64,000 bases of DNA, taken from the NCBI RefSeq assembly GCF_003049645.1, contig NZ_PYWK01000001.1, positions 2,015,487-2,079,486 of the forward strand. Reading direction: 5' to 3'. The notes under the pieces were generated by a model. That model was given only the letters and a program-made list of their open reading frames with translations. It was not told the DNA's origin and made no database searches. Both the position numbers and the translations under genes were made by a program. Below are positions 44,465-54,098 of this stretch, in pieces (the stretch's first letter is position 1; each line of letters opens with the position of its first letter). The DNA is from Metasolibacillus fluoroglycofenilyticus (GTDB taxonomy: Bacteria > Bacillota > Bacilli > Bacillales_A > Planococcaceae).

Positions 44465-44881
44465 TTATACTTGTTCATAATTGAACTGCCATTCCACGCC
44501 AAATTTATCTGTTAAGCTGCCATAGCATTTGCTCCAAAAAGTTTCTTGTAGCTCCATTTGAACGTTTCCTTCACGCTTTAATACATCAAAAGCATGGCGT
44601 AATTGTGCTTCATCATTCGTTACAACTGCAAGTGTTACATTGTTGCCTGCTGTATAAGGGTGACCGGGGAATGTATCAGAGAACATTAAGTCTACACCCA
44701 TTACTGGCATACGAGCATGCATAATTAAATCTTTTGCTTCTTCTGGAATTGGATATTCATCATTTTGATGCCCTTCACCAAAAGTCATGATTTGTGTTTC
44801 CTTTGTTTGAAAAGCGTCCTTATAAAGTTCCATTGCCTCACGCGTTTGCCCATCAAAAATTAAGTATACGTTAATTGCCAT
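44465..44881 (-). CDS. PhnB/YjdN-type VOC-fold protein
   Basis: 138 residues from ATG 44881 (GAGGAG 8 bases upstream; the GTG at 44890 overlaps it). It begins MAINVYLIFDGQTREAMELYKDAFQTKE and ends TDKFGVEWQFNYEQV, the typical PhnB-like (3-demethylubiquinone methyltransferase-fold) pattern. Despite the old name no methyltransferase activity is implied. The function is unknown; it is a single gene. Confidence 0.82.
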   Translation of the reverse strand: MAINVYLIFDGQTREAMELYKDAFQTKETQIMTFGEGHQNDEYPIPEEAKDLIMHARMPVMGVDLMFSDTFPGHPYTAGNNVTLAVVTNDEAQLRHAFDVLKREGNVQMELQETFWSKCYGSLTDKFGVEWQFNYEQV

Positions 44882-44984
44882 CTTTGCCACTCCTCTTTCA
44901 ATTGAATTTTAGTATTAGCTTATACAGTATTACAAAAATTATTATACACCCTAAAGAACAAATGTTCTATAGTGAAGTTTAATA

Positions 44985-45521
44985 TTATTTTACGATTGCA
45001 CTAATTGCTTTAAATACATCGCCCTTCGCAATTTGCTGCATTTCAAATAAAGCCATTTCGATACTCGATAAACGTGCGCCTAACTGTACCATTTTATCAA
45101 TGCCTAATTGACGGTTTTCCCCTGTGCGGGATGAAACGCAATCCACTAAAACCTCTACCTCATAGCCATTGGCAAGTAAATGAGCTGCCGTTTGATACAC
45201 ACAAATATGTGATTCAATGCCTGCAAGCAATACTTTTTTACGTCCTGTGGCTGCAAGCTTCACACGAAACTCTTCTGTATCATAAGCACTAAATGTTATT
45301 TTTTCAATCGGCTGTCCATCTATTTCATTGGCAATCTCAGGGACTGTTGGCCCTAAGCCCTTTGGATATTGCTCAAGCCATAAAATCGGTAGCTCCAATA
45401 CATTAGCCCCTTTAACGGCTTTCACAATATTCTGAATTACATGCTCGCTATTTTCTACAATTTCCGCAAGCTTACCTTGTATATCAATTAATACAAGTAC
45501 CACCTCGTCTTTTTTTAACAT
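44985..45521 (-). CDS. isochorismatase-family cysteine hydrolase
   Basis: 178 residues, YcaC-like. The catalytic set is Asp13 (VLIDIQGKL), a Lys in PIEKITFSAY and nucleophile Cys107 in GIESHICVYQTAAHLL with the preceding cis-peptide region. The substrate is unknown; relatives hydrolyse amides such as nicotinamide or isochorismate-like compounds. It lacks a carrier domain. GGAGGAAT lies before the ATG. It is not linked to the siderophore operon 14 kb away. Confidence 0.88.
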   Translation of the reverse strand: MLKKDEVVLVLIDIQGKLAEIVENSEHVIQNIVKAVKGANVLELPILWLEQYPKGLGPTVPEIANEIDGQPIEKITFSAYDTEEFRVKLAATGRKKVLLAGIESHICVYQTAAHLLANGYEVEVLVDCVSSRTGENRQLGIDKMVQLGARLSSIEMALFEMQQIAKGDVFKAISAIVK

Positions 45522-45722
45522 CGGTAAATTCCTCCTTTACGTCCTCGTATTAATTCCCCCTCAGCTAACTCTTGCCAAACCACTTATTATGATTCAATAA
45601 GTGGCTTGACACTTGCTGAATTATAATAAATTATAAAGCTTATTATTCTATTTAACAATTTCCATCATTGAATGACTATGCCATTCCATGTATAGTTGTA
45701 ATGGTGAGGAGGTATTTTCTAT

Positions 45723-46205
45723 ATGCTAAGACGAAGCTGGCTCATTAGCATCGCCATTTCCTTATTCGGTGTGATGATGATTGAGTATTTTTTTACATTC
45801 CAACCTGAAGATACAATAAAGCATGGAAATTTAGGTATTGTCGGTATTGCACTTGTTGCGCCGTTTCTTTTATTAAGTTTATTTATTACATTTCGCTTTT
45901 CTACTGAATTATCACGTCAAGCGCAAGATAAAATGCTACGCAATATTTTACTCATAGCAGGAGTAGGGCTTGTTATCGCTACAAGCTATTATGCCATACA
46001 ATATACAAACGAGGTATATGCGTCACTTGGTGGCACAACGAGCGACCCCAATTCAAAAATTTATGGCTTTCCATTATTAAATGAGTATACAAATCGAGTT
46101 TTTATTAACTATTACACATTTCTATTAATTCATACGATAAGTGCTATTTCGGGCGCCCTTTACGGTATCGCGAGTCCCGCAAAAACTGCTGATGAAACAC
46201 TTTAA
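45723..46205 (+). CDS. four-helix membrane protein, unknown
   Basis: 160 residues with hydrophobic helices at about 7-25, 40-60, 74-95 and 128-150. A polar loop (EVYASLGGTTSDPNSKIYG) probably lies outside. GGAGG is 9 bases before the ATG. I do not recognise the family. It is convergent with pheT across a tandem-repeat and terminator region. Confidence 0.65.
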   Translation: MLRRSWLISIAISLFGVMMIEYFFTFQPEDTIKHGNLGIVGIALVAPFLLLSLFITFRFSTELSRQAQDKMLRNILLIAGVGLVIATSYYAIQYTNEVYASLGGTTSDPNSKIYGFPLLNEYTNRVFINYYTFLLIHTISAISGALYGIASPAKTADETL

Positions 46206-46222
46206 ACAGGTCTAAAGCAGCA

Positions 46223-46306
46223 ATTCGCTCATAAGCACAATGAATCCGCTCGCAAACGCTACAAATTCGCTCATAAAAAGCTTGTTTTCGCTCATAAAAC
46301 TAAAAA
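46223..46306. repeat. four tandem 21-bp repeats
   Basis: Units begin at 46223, 46244, 46265 and 46286, each starting (A/T)TTCGCTCATAA or the variant ATCCGCTCGCAA, then nine less conserved bases. The period is exactly 21 bp, two helical turns. It lies between two convergent genes. Confidence 0.7.
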
Positions 46307-46347
46307 GAAGGCATATGAAGTCCAATTGGATTTCATATGCCTTCTTT
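46304..46347 (-). terminator. terminator of pheST
   Basis: A 44-nt near-perfect palindrome: arms 46304-46324 and 46327-46347 (AAAGAAGGCATATGAA with one wobble). It lies immediately after the pheT stop, with A- and T-runs on the edges, and should serve both converging genes. Confidence 0.85.
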
Positions 46348-46351
46348 AGCT

Positions 46352-48760
46352 TTAACGTACTTCTGCGCCTGCTGCTGCAAGTGCCTTTAATACTTTATTA
46401 TGTGCTGCTACAACTTCCTCATCTGTTAATGTGCGTTCTGCGTCAAAATAAGTTAACGAGAAGGCAACAGATTTTTTGTCTGCGGCTACTTTTTCACCTT
46501 GATATACGTCGAACACTTTAATGCTTTTCAAAAGCTTAGTGCCTGCTTCGCGAATGATTGTTTCGATTTCGCCCGCAGGTGTTGCGCGGTCTAATTCTAA
46601 TGCAATGTCGCGTGTAATGCTTGGGTAACGTGGAACAGGGCTATATACGAGCTCTTCCACTTCAGCATTTAAGATTGCAGCCAATTTCATTTCTACTACA
46701 TATGTTTCTTTTAAATCCGCTTTTTTCTGCTCAGTTGGATGCAGTTGGCCGATTAGACCGATGATTTCTCCATTTAATAAAATATGTGCAGTACGCCCCG
46801 GGTGTAAGCCTTCTAACATTGCTTTTTCATAGCTTACTACAGCAGTCAATCCTAATTTTGACAATAATGCCTCCACAATGCCTTTTGCTACGAAGAAATC
46901 AACTGCTTTTTTCTCACCTTGCCATGTGTTATCTGTCCAACGACCTGTTAATACAAATGCAAGATGTTCTTCCTCATGTGGCAAATCATGCTCCGTTTTG
47001 CCAAGGAAAACAGAGCCAATTTCGTATAATGCTACATCATTTACTTGACGTGCTACGTTATGACTTACCGCCTCAATTAAATGTGGCAATATGCTTTGAC
47101 GCAATGTTGAATGCTCTTCACTCATCGGCATTAATAGCTTCGTTGTTCCTTCTTTTTGCAATGCAAATTTTTGTGCATCCGCTGCTGAAGTCAGGGAATA
47201 TGTTACCGCCTGATACAGACCCGCACCTTCCATCACATCACGTACAATGCGGCGCTTCACTTGATACGGCGTTAGGCCACCTACTTGCTCTCCCGAAAGT
47301 GGTAAAGTCATTGGAATTTCATCATATCCGTAAAGTCGTGCAATTTCTTCTACAATATCCTCTTCGATTGTAATATCACCGCGACGTGTCGGTACATCAA
47401 CAATTAACATGCCATTCGCAGCCTCTACACCGAATTGGAGGCGATTTAAAATGGCAAGCATATCCTCAAGTGAGATTTTCATGCCAAGACGTGCATTAAT
47501 AAAGTCTGGTGATACGACAACGCGAGCTGGTGTTTTATCTAGCTCATCCACAAGCACTGTCCCTTCTAAAACTTCCCCACCTGCTAGCTCGGCTAATAAT
47601 GCAGCCGCGCGCTCTGCCGCAAGTAATACACGATTTGGGTCTACACCTTTTTCGAAACGCGCTGAAGAGTCTGAGCGTAAGCCTAAATCTCTTGATGTAC
47701 GGCGCACAGATGCCCCTTGGAAATAAGCAGATTCGATAACAACTGTTGTGGTTTTATCTGATACCTCTGATTTAGCACCGCCCATAACCCCAGCAACAGC
47801 CTCAGCCACTTCACCGTTTGTAATTAAATAATTATGTGGCTGTAATGTGCGCTCGGTATCATCTAAAGTCGTCATTTTTTCACCTGCTAACGCTGGACGT
47901 GTGACGATTTTCCCCGTCCCTAGCTGTTCATAATCAAAGGCATGCAACGGTTGACCGTATTCTAATAAAACATAGTTTGTAATATCGACTACATTATTAT
48001 GTGGACGAATACCACCAGCCATTAAATACTGCTGCAACCACAATGGTGATTGTGCTACTTTAATATTTCTAATCACTTTTGCCGCATACAACGGGTTAAC
48101 GGTTGTATCCTGCACCTCAAGTTGCAAGACATCAGAAGCTTTTTCTGCTGCTTCAGCATACGTAATTTCTGGTAATTTTACATCAGTCCCTAAAATGGCT
48201 GCTACTTCATAAGCAACGCCTAGCATCGACATTGCGTCTGAACGGTTTGCGGTTAAACCTAGCTCTAACACCGTGTCGCGTAAGCCTAATAGCTCTAATG
48301 CATCCGTTCCTGGCACGCTATCCTCTGGTAAAACGTAAATCCCTTCTGCATATGCTTTTGGTACAAGTCGCCCTTCAATACCTAGTTCCTGTAAAGAACA
48401 AATCATACCATTTGACTCTTGACCACGCAGCTTCGCTTTCTTTATTTTAATGCCGCCTGGTAAATATGCACCGGGACGAGCAACAATCACTTTTTGACCA
48501 GCATCAACATTTGGTGCACCGCAAATAATTTGCTGTAAGCTTTCCTCACCAACATCAACTTGGCAAATATTTAATTTGTCTGCTTCAGGATGCTTTTCCT
48601 TTGCTACAACATGCCCAACGACTACATTCGTCATCCCTTTTGAGCGGTCGATTACGGCATCTACCTCAATACCTGAACGCGTAATTTTTTCTGCAAGCTC
48701 AGCAGGTGCTAAGTTTGAAAAATCAACATATTGACTAAGCCATTTTAATGATACTAACAT
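46352..48760 (-). CDS. pheT: phenylalanyl-tRNA synthetase beta subunit
   Basis: 802 residues, normal length. Domains: N-terminal MLVSLKWLSQYVDFS, an EMAP-like tRNA-binding domain (NVVVGHVVAKEKHPEADKLNICQVDVG), B3/B4 editing domain, B5 DNA-binding-like fold (RRGDITIEEDIVEEIARLYGYDEIP) and the C-terminal ferredoxin-like anticodon domain (PVPRYPSITRDIALELD). It forms the alpha2beta2 enzyme with PheS. It lies 11 bases after pheS, under T-box control. Confidence 0.97.
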   Translation of the reverse strand: MLVSLKWLSQYVDFSNLAPAELAEKITRSGIEVDAVIDRSKGMTNVVVGHVVAKEKHPEADKLNICQVDVGEESLQQIICGAPNVDAGQKVIVARPGAYLPGGIKIKKAKLRGQESNGMICSLQELGIEGRLVPKAYAEGIYVLPEDSVPGTDALELLGLRDTVLELGLTANRSDAMSMLGVAYEVAAILGTDVKLPEITYAEAAEKASDVLQLEVQDTTVNPLYAAKVIRNIKVAQSPLWLQQYLMAGGIRPHNNVVDITNYVLLEYGQPLHAFDYEQLGTGKIVTRPALAGEKMTTLDDTERTLQPHNYLITNGEVAEAVAGVMGGAKSEVSDKTTTVVIESAYFQGASVRRTSRDLGLRSDSSARFEKGVDPNRVLLAAERAAALLAELAGGEVLEGTVLVDELDKTPARVVVSPDFINARLGMKISLEDMLAILNRLQFGVEAANGMLIVDVPTRRGDITIEEDIVEEIARLYGYDEIPMTLPLSGEQVGGLTPYQVKRRIVRDVMEGAGLYQAVTYSLTSAADAQKFALQKEGTTKLLMPMSEEHSTLRQSILPHLIEAVSHNVARQVNDVALYEIGSVFLGKTEHDLPHEEEHLAFVLTGRWTDNTWQGEKKAVDFFVAKGIVEALLSKLGLTAVVSYEKAMLEGLHPGRTAHILLNGEIIGLIGQLHPTEQKKADLKETYVVEMKLAAILNAEVEELVYSPVPRYPSITRDIALELDRATPAGEIETIIREAGTKLLKSIKVFDVYQGEKVAADKKSVAFSLTYFDAERTLTDEEVVAAHNKVLKALAAAGAEVR

Positions 48761-48771
48761 CTTATTCCACC

Positions 48772-49809
48772 TTACCCTTCTGCACGCTCAAATTGTGATA
48801 AGAAACGCACATCATTTGTATAAAAATGACGAATATCGTCAACACCGTATTTCAGCATCGCAATACGTTCTACACCGATGCCAAACGCGAAGCCAGACAT
48901 TTTTTTCGAATCATAGCCAGCCATTTCAAGTACATTTGGATGTACCATACCTGCTCCTAAAATTTCAATCCAGCCAGTTTTTTTACATACATTACAGCCC
49001 GTTCCGCCACACTTAAAGCATGACACATCTACTTCTACTGAAGGCTCTGTGAATGGGAAGAAGGATGGACGTAAACGAATTTCACGGTCTGCACCGAACA
49101 TTTCTTTCGTTAACACATCCAATGTTCCCTTTAAATCGCTCATGCGAATATTTTCGCCAACAACGAGCCCTTCAATTTGCATAAATTGATGCGAATGTGT
49201 AGCATCATCTGAGTCACGACGGAATACTTTCCCTGGACAAATAATGCGCACTGCTGCACCTTGCTTTTCTTCCATTGTACGAGCTTGAACAGGCGATGTT
49301 TGCGTACGTAATAATATTTCCTCGGAAATGTAAAATGTATCTTGCATATCGCGTGCTGGATGGTCTTTAGGCAAGTTAAGTGCCTCGAAATTGTAATAAT
49401 CTTTTTCTACTTCTGGTCCTTCCGCAATTTCATAGCCCATTGCAATAAATAAATCTTCAATTTCTTCAATAACACGCGTTAATGGATGGCGATTTCCCGC
49501 CTTAATTGTCGCACCCGGCAATGTAACATCAATCGATTCCTGCTCTAATTGCGCTTGAATCGCTTGCTCCTCTAAAATCGCTGCCTTTGCCTCCAATTCA
49601 GCCGTCACATGCTCACGCACCGTATTGACTAATGCCCCCATTTTCGGACGTTCTTCAGCAGATAGCTTGCCCATCCCTTTTAGTAAATCCGTAATCGGTC
49701 CTTTTTTTCCCAAATAGGCAACGCGCACTTCATTTAACGCTTTTAAATTGACTGCTTCTTCAATTTTCTTCAGCACTTCTTCTTTCAATTGATTCAATTG
49801 TTGTTCCAT
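48772..49809 (-). CDS. pheS: phenylalanyl-tRNA synthetase alpha subunit
   Basis: 345 residues from ATG 49809, with AAAGGAGG before it; the longer frame to 49848 reads through that site. An N-terminal coiled coil is followed by class II motifs: motif 2 [22 protein letters not shown], motif 3 [17 protein letters not shown], and the Phe-binding [29 protein letters not shown] insert resembles the zinc-ribbon-like segment of the family. It joins Phe to tRNA-Phe. Confidence 0.97.
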   Translation of the reverse strand: MEQQLNQLKEEVLKKIEEAVNLKALNEVRVAYLGKKGPITDLLKGMGKLSAEERPKMGALVNTVREHVTAELEAKAAILEEQAIQAQLEQESIDVTLPGATIKAGNRHPLTRVIEEIEDLFIAMGYEIAEGPEVEKDYYNFEALNLPKDHPARDMQDTFYISEEILLRTQTSPVQARTMEEKQGAAVRIICPGKVFRRDSDDATHSHQFMQIEGLVVGENIRMSDLKGTLDVLTKEMFGADREIRLRPSFFPFTEPSVEVDVSCFKCGGTGCNVCKKTGWIEILGAGMVHPNVLEMAGYDSKKMSGFAFGIGVERIAMLKYGVDDIRHFYTNDVRFLSQFERAEG

Positions 49810-49854
49810 GATTTTGCCTCCTTTAAATTTTGGATGATAAATAAGCAAAATAAA

Positions 49855-50115
49855 AAACCTCCCCCCTAAAAAGGGACGAGGTTGAATGTTCGCGGTACCA
49901 CCCTAGTTATTGCAAATGCAATCACTTCATTAAACATAACGACGAATTAAACGCCGGCTATTCTTTCCTTCAAGTACTCCTAGAATTCCCGAATAGCTGC
50001 TCGCGGGGTGAACTGTAGTATTCGATAGCATTATGCAAGCTTTCAGTCACGGCCTACACTCCCTAAAATGCCTCTTATGAACCTACTCTTCCCGGTCAGT
50101 GCATTTCCTATATAT
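49855..50115 (-). promoter_or_regulatory. T-box leader of pheST
   Basis: On the minus strand the T-box core GGGTGGTACCGCG is at about 49890-49902. It is followed by a terminator (AACCTCGTCCC/GGGGGGAGGTT then TTTTTTATTTT, about 49850-49883). Stem I begins near 50110, with AGTAGG-type bulge sequence. A TTC triplet in ACAGTTCACC near 50010 is a candidate Phe specifier codon. Uncharged tRNA-Phe would pair with the specifier and T-box to block termination. Confidence 0.9.
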
Positions 50116-50166
50116 AACACGATTTATTGTACGCTATTTCTTTTTTTCTTTCAAGTCGTGGAAATA

Positions 50167-50922
50167 CTATTCTACAAAAGCATACAATAAAATACCCGTA
50201 GCGACTGCTACGTTCAATGATTCAGCTTGTCCTAAAATTGGGATGATGATGTTTTGATTTGTTTTTGCTAAAAGTTGTGGGCTAATGCCGCTACCTTCAT
50301 TTCCTACAATTAAAGCAAAGGCATTTGTTGCTTTAATTTCCTTGTAAGATACGGCATTTTCAAGTGCTGTTCCGTACACTGCAACACCCTCTGCTTGTAA
50401 ATTGTTGACCCATTCTAATAACTCGCCACGCACAACCGGAATATGAAAGTGTGAGCCTTGTGCTGAGCGCAACGTTTTTGGATTAAAAGCGTCCGCACTG
50501 CCTTTTCCTAATACAACTGCATCTAATCCAGCAGCATCTGCTGTGCGAATCATCGTGCCGATATTGCCCGGGTCCTGTACTGCATCTACAAGCAATACTT
50601 TGCGCCATTCGTTCATGCCCTCAATTTTTGGCTGCTTGCAATGGGCAAATACACCTTGCGATTGCTCCGTTTCTGCTAGTTCCCTTGCAACTGCCTCATT
50701 TACTTGAACGATTACGACATCATCAATTGGCCATAACATGGGCAAATCAACATTATCCTTAACGATAATTTGGACAATTTGCCCTTTATTTTTTAATGCT
50801 TCTTCTACAAGATGGAAGCCTTCTACGATAAATTCACCTGATTTTTCACGTTCTTTACGTGTTGTCACAAGCTTTTTCCAATGCTTTACTAGAGCATTTT
50901 GCGTTGATTCAATTCGTTTCAT
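50167..50922 (-). CDS. ysgA: SpoU/TrmH-family RNA 2'-O-methyltransferase (YsgA)
   Basis: 251 residues: an N-terminal substrate-binding domain (about 1-95, NALVKHWKKLVTTRKEREKSGEFIVEG) and a SPOUT knot with the three family motifs DAVQDPGNIGTMIRTADAAG, FALIVGNEGSGISPQLL and IPILGQAESLNVAVATGILLY. It methylates a ribose in rRNA or tRNA; the target is not readable. It stands upstream of the pheS leader as in B. subtilis. Confidence 0.9.
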   Translation of the reverse strand: MKRIESTQNALVKHWKKLVTTRKEREKSGEFIVEGFHLVEEALKNKGQIVQIIVKDNVDLPMLWPIDDVVIVQVNEAVARELAETEQSQGVFAHCKQPKIEGMNEWRKVLLVDAVQDPGNIGTMIRTADAAGLDAVVLGKGSADAFNPKTLRSAQGSHFHIPVVRGELLEWVNNLQAEGVAVYGTALENAVSYKEIKATNAFALIVGNEGSGISPQLLAKTNQNIIIPILGQAESLNVAVATGILLYAFVE

Positions 50923-51048
50923 ACATACCGTCCTTTTTTCTTTTTCAATGCTTCATTTTATCATAACTTTTCTTTGAAAAGTATATTTCCATATATTTTG
51001 TCCATAGTAACAAGTATACTGATATTTTTTAAAAAAGGAGATTGAATC

Positions 51049-51255
51049 ATGAACTTTCAAATACGACAAGCAATTGCAGCAAATGTAGCGGGACAAAATG
51101 CACAGGAATTAGGCGATATCGTAGAAGATGCCATTGAACGTGGTGAAGAGCATTTATTACCGGGGCTCGGTGTGTTTTTAGAAAAATGGTGGAACGCTGC
51201 GGATGAACAAGAGCGTCAACATTTTACACAAAAGCTTGCTACACAATTTAATTAA
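51049..51255 (+). CDS. sspI: small acid-soluble spore protein SspI
   Basis: 68 residues, MNFQIRQAIAANVAGQNAQE through EDAIERGEEHLLPGLGVFLE to QLATQFN-like end; this is the H-type minor SASP SspI. It is made in the forespore and deposited in the spore core. AAGGAG is 8-9 bases before the ATG. The location next to ysgA matches B. subtilis. Confidence 0.95.
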   Translation: MNFQIRQAIAANVAGQNAQELGDIVEDAIERGEEHLLPGLGVFLEKWWNAADEQERQHFTQKLATQFN

Positions 51256-51263
51256 CAGAAAAA

Positions 51264-51294
51264 AGCAATCCAGCGTCTCCCGGATTGCTTTTCA
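51264..51294 (+). terminator. terminator of sspI
   Basis: AAAAGCAATCC(A) and (C)GGATTGCTTTT arms with a loop GCGTCTCC, then CATTTG. It starts about 10 bases past the stop. Confidence 0.75.
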
Positions 51295-51507
51295 TTTGCA
51301 AAGGACGTGCTTTTTCAGGCACATCCCTTGCCTATGTAGTGATGATGTACTCCATCTTGATTACATCCATCACAGTGTGTAGTTATTTAACGGTGGACAG
51401 CGTCTCCCACCCATCCATTAAAGGGAACTACAAAAGCATTTGATTGCGCTACCTGCTTGCAAATGCTTCTTAATATATAGACACAGTTGCGACCCGCAAC
51501 TTGTAAT
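51295..51507. other. structured sequence between sspI and argF
   Basis: No gene. On the minus strand, two hairpins follow the argF stop: GTTGCG-GGT-CGCAAC (51486-51500) and AAGCATTTG/CAAATGCTT (51433-51467) with TTTTGTAGTT after it, a probable argF terminator. Further left GTAGTT/AACTAC and TTTAACGGTGG/CCATCCATTAAAG suggest a larger fold of unknown role. Confidence 0.4.
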
Positions 51508-52473
51508 CTACGATAACAAGGAAATTAATATCGCTTTTTGTGCATGTAAACGGTTTTCTGCCTGCTCGAAAATATAAGAATTAGGGCCATCAATAACAGA
51601 TGTCGCCACTTCTTCCTCACGATGTGCTGGCAAGCAATGTAAAAACATATAATCAGGTTTGGCATGTGCAACAAGTGCATCATTAATTTGATAGCCATTA
51701 AAATCTTTTAATCGCTGCTCCGTTTCCTCTTCTTGCCCCATCGAAGTCCATACATCCGCATAAATAGCATCCGCATTTTGCACCGCTTCTACCGGGTCGG
51801 TTGTTGTCAATATAGAACCGCCGTTTGCAAGGGCAATTTGTTGTGCCTGAGCTATAATTGTCGCATTACATTCATAGCCAGCAGGCGTTGCTACAGCAAC
51901 ATGCATTCCTACATGAGCGGCTGCAACAACAAGTGCATGGGCAACATTATTGCCATCTCCTACATAGGCGATTTTTAAGCCCTTTAATGCGCCCTTATTT
52001 TCAGCGATTGTTTCCAGGTCTGCTAATGCCTGGCAAGGATGATCTAAATCCGTTAAGCCATTAATCACAGGAATTGTCGCGTGCTCCGCTAGCTCTTCCA
52101 CCATTGCATGTGAGTTAGCACGAATCATGATACCGTCTAAGTAGCCTGATAAAACACGACCTGTATCCGAAACCGGCTCTCCTCGACCGATTTGCATATC
52201 ACGTGCATTCATATACATGCCGTAGCCACCTAGCTGCTGCATACCTACCTCAAATGAAACACGCGTACGTGTAGAGCTTTTTTCAAAAATCATTCCTAAT
52301 GTCTTACCTTCCAGCAAGCGAGGACACTTCCCTTGCTTTGTCACCGTTTTTAGCTGTGTTGCTAATTGAATAAGCGATTGTACTTCCTCGCTCGTATAAT
52401 CAAGCAATGTCAGTAAATCTTTTCCTTTCAAACTTTCAACAGGCTTTAATTGTACCTCTTCAAGTAATTTCAT
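51508..52473 (-). CDS. argF: ornithine carbamoyltransferase
   Basis: 321 residues from ATG 52473 (GAGGTG 9 bases upstream; the GTG at 52485 overlaps it). Carbamoyl-phosphate site [30 protein letters not shown], and the ornithine/catalytic [14 protein letters not shown]. It converts ornithine to citrulline in arginine synthesis. It stands alone instead of in an arg operon. The promoter with an ARG-box-like spacer favours the anabolic enzyme (argF) over catabolic arcB. Confidence 0.9.
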   Translation of the reverse strand: MKLLEEVQLKPVESLKGKDLLTLLDYTSEEVQSLIQLATQLKTVTKQGKCPRLLEGKTLGMIFEKSSTRTRVSFEVGMQQLGGYGMYMNARDMQIGRGEPVSDTGRVLSGYLDGIMIRANSHAMVEELAEHATIPVINGLTDLDHPCQALADLETIAENKGALKGLKIAYVGDGNNVAHALVVAAAHVGMHVAVATPAGYECNATIIAQAQQIALANGGSILTTTDPVEAVQNADAIYADVWTSMGQEEETEQRLKDFNGYQINDALVAHAKPDYMFLHCLPAHREEEVATSVIDGPNSYIFEQAENRLHAQKAILISLLS

Positions 52474-52508
52474 ATTTATACGCACCTCTGTAACTTTATG
52501 TTGTTTTC

Positions 52509-52537
52509 ATTATACATATGCATAAATATAAAATCAA
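52509..52537 (-). promoter_or_regulatory. argF promoter with embedded ARG-box-like site
   Basis: TTGATT (52532-52537), a 17-nt spacer and a perfect TATAAT (52509-52514) on the minus strand. The spacer sequence TATGCATAAATATAAAAT (52517-52534, plus strand) fits the ArgR/AhrC box TNTGNATWWWWATNCANA with two mismatches. Further half-sites (ATACACATAAATATACAT) lie at 52570-52590. Confidence 0.6.
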
Positions 52538-52728
52538 GCGTATTTTTATGTTTTATAAATAAATATTTAAAAATACACATAAATATACATACGATATTTA
52601 TAAAAAGACTGAGGCATTTTTATAATAAATATAACTTTTACTTATTTCATTTTAAATTTAAAGCAAAATGCACTAAATTCAATGTTTATACCCTTTTAAA
52701 ATAGTTATTATTTTAATAAAAACAAAAA

Positions 52729-52767
52729 AGCGTCTGAAAAGCAGTGCTTTGCATGCTTTTAGACGCT
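52729..52767 (-). repeat. GCGTCT-type hairpin, variant of the dispersed family
   Basis: AGCGTCTGAAAAGCA and TGCTTTTAGACGCT (one bulged base) with a short loop. It keeps the layout of the GCGTCC elements but with CT for CC in both arms. It ends whatever transcript crosses 52774. Confidence 0.5.
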
Positions 52768-52773
52768 CTCTAT

Positions 52774-52863
52774 CTATTCTGATTCCTTTATGTGGTGCTG
52801 CATCGTTTCAAACATCGCCTTTGTTTCCCCACTAGAAGACAAATGAAAAAATGCATACTTCAT
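52774..52863 (-). CDS. possible 29-aa ORF or gene remnant
   Basis: An ATG frame of 29 codons (MKYAFFHLSSSGETKAMFET and MQHHIKESE) without a good ribosome site, ending just before a hairpin. It may be the decayed end of a lost gene. Apart from this and the argF promoter, 52474-52930 is plain AT-rich sequence. Confidence 0.2.
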   Translation of the reverse strand: MKYAFFHLSSSGETKAMFETMQHHIKESE

Positions 52864-52930
52864 TATAAAAAGGCAAAAAGGTATCTGAAAAGTGGCACGT
52901 TAGGCTACTTACCAGAAACCCCTTCCATTT

Positions 52931-54019
52931 TTATTCAAAAATAATTTGATTTACTGTATTGCGGTCTAATTTTTTGATTACTTCAACGATTAATTTCACT
53001 GCATTTTCATAATCATCGCGGTGTAAAATGCCCGCATGTGAATGAATATAGCGTGTCGCTACACCAATCGCCAATGATGGCACGCCATTTGCCGTTATAT
53101 GGATAGCTCCAGCATCTGTTCCACCACCTGGTATTGTTTCGAATTGATATGGAATATTATTTTCCTCTGCAATATCAATCACAAAGTCACGTAAACCGCT
53201 ATGCGCTACCATTGATGCATCATAAATAACGATTTGTGGACCAGCACCCATTTTAGATGTTGATTCTTTTGCTGTTACGCCTGGCGTATCCCCTGCAATA
53301 CCTACATCTACTGCAAAGCCAATATCTGGTTGAATTTGGTGTGTCGCAGTTTTAGCACCGCGCAAACCAACTTCCTCTTGCACGCTCCCTACTCCATAGA
53401 CAGTATTCGGATGCTTCTCATCTTTCAATGCGCGTAAAACATCAATCGCAATTGCACAACCTATGCGGTTATCCCATGCTTTTGCAAGTAAATGCTTGTC
53501 GTTTTTCATAACGTGGAATTCGAAATATGGTGTAATCATATCACCAGGGCGAATTCCCCATCCCATCGCTTCCTCTTTTGAAGCAGCTCCAACATCGATA
53601 AACATATCTTTAATATCAACCGGCTTGTTGCGTACTTCAGCCGGTAAAATATGTGGTGGCTTTGAACCGATAACACCAATGATTTCTTCGCCATTGCGAG
53701 TGGTAATTGTCATTCGCTGCGCAAGCATTACTTGACCCCACCAGCCGCCAACTGTTTGGAAGCTAATAAAGCCTTTATCATCAATTTTTGTTACCATTAA
53801 GCCAATTTCATCTAAATGCCCTGAAATCATAATTTTTGGGCCTTTTTCATCGCCAATTTTTTTAGCAATTAAGCTACCTAAATTATCCGTTTCAACTGCA
53901 TCAGCAAAAGGCGCTATGTATTTTTTCATCACTTCACGTGGTGCTCGCTCATTTCCTGGAATACCATTTGCATCCGTTAAATCTTTCAACATTTGCAACG
54001 TTACATCTAATTGTGTCAT
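52931..54019 (-). CDS. ysdC: M42-family aminopeptidase (YsdC)
   Basis: 362 residues. The co-catalytic metal site is built from [40 protein letters not shown] (catalytic Glu pair), [12 protein letters not shown] and the final [11 protein letters not shown]. These tetrahedral-shell peptidases cleave short peptides in the cytoplasm. TAGGAGG precedes the ATG. In B. subtilis ysdC lies next to ysdB; here the pxp genes are inserted between them. Confidence 0.93.
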   Translation of the reverse strand: MTQLDVTLQMLKDLTDANGIPGNERAPREVMKKYIAPFADAVETDNLGSLIAKKIGDEKGPKIMISGHLDEIGLMVTKIDDKGFISFQTVGGWWGQVMLAQRMTITTRNGEEIIGVIGSKPPHILPAEVRNKPVDIKDMFIDVGAASKEEAMGWGIRPGDMITPYFEFHVMKNDKHLLAKAWDNRIGCAIAIDVLRALKDEKHPNTVYGVGSVQEEVGLRGAKTATHQIQPDIGFAVDVGIAGDTPGVTAKESTSKMGAGPQIVIYDASMVAHSGLRDFVIDIAEENNIPYQFETIPGGGTDAGAIHITANGVPSLAIGVATRYIHSHAGILHRDDYENAVKLIVEVIKKLDRNTVNQIIFE

Positions 54020-54098
54020 TATTTCGACCTCCTAAATATATTACTTCACCATTATAACTTGAAACCGCTTACGAGAAAAGAAAACTTATTTGTTATTT

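Noticed and set aside
44985-45521. Isochorismatase as part of the siderophore pathway
   Set aside because: It is 14 kb from asb, has no aryl-carrier domain, and petrobactin uses 3-dehydroshikimate rather than isochorismate.
46223-46306. Possible CRISPR array
   Set aside because: Units are 21 bp in total with only an 11-12-bp core and no unique spacers of 30 bases; no cas gene is near.
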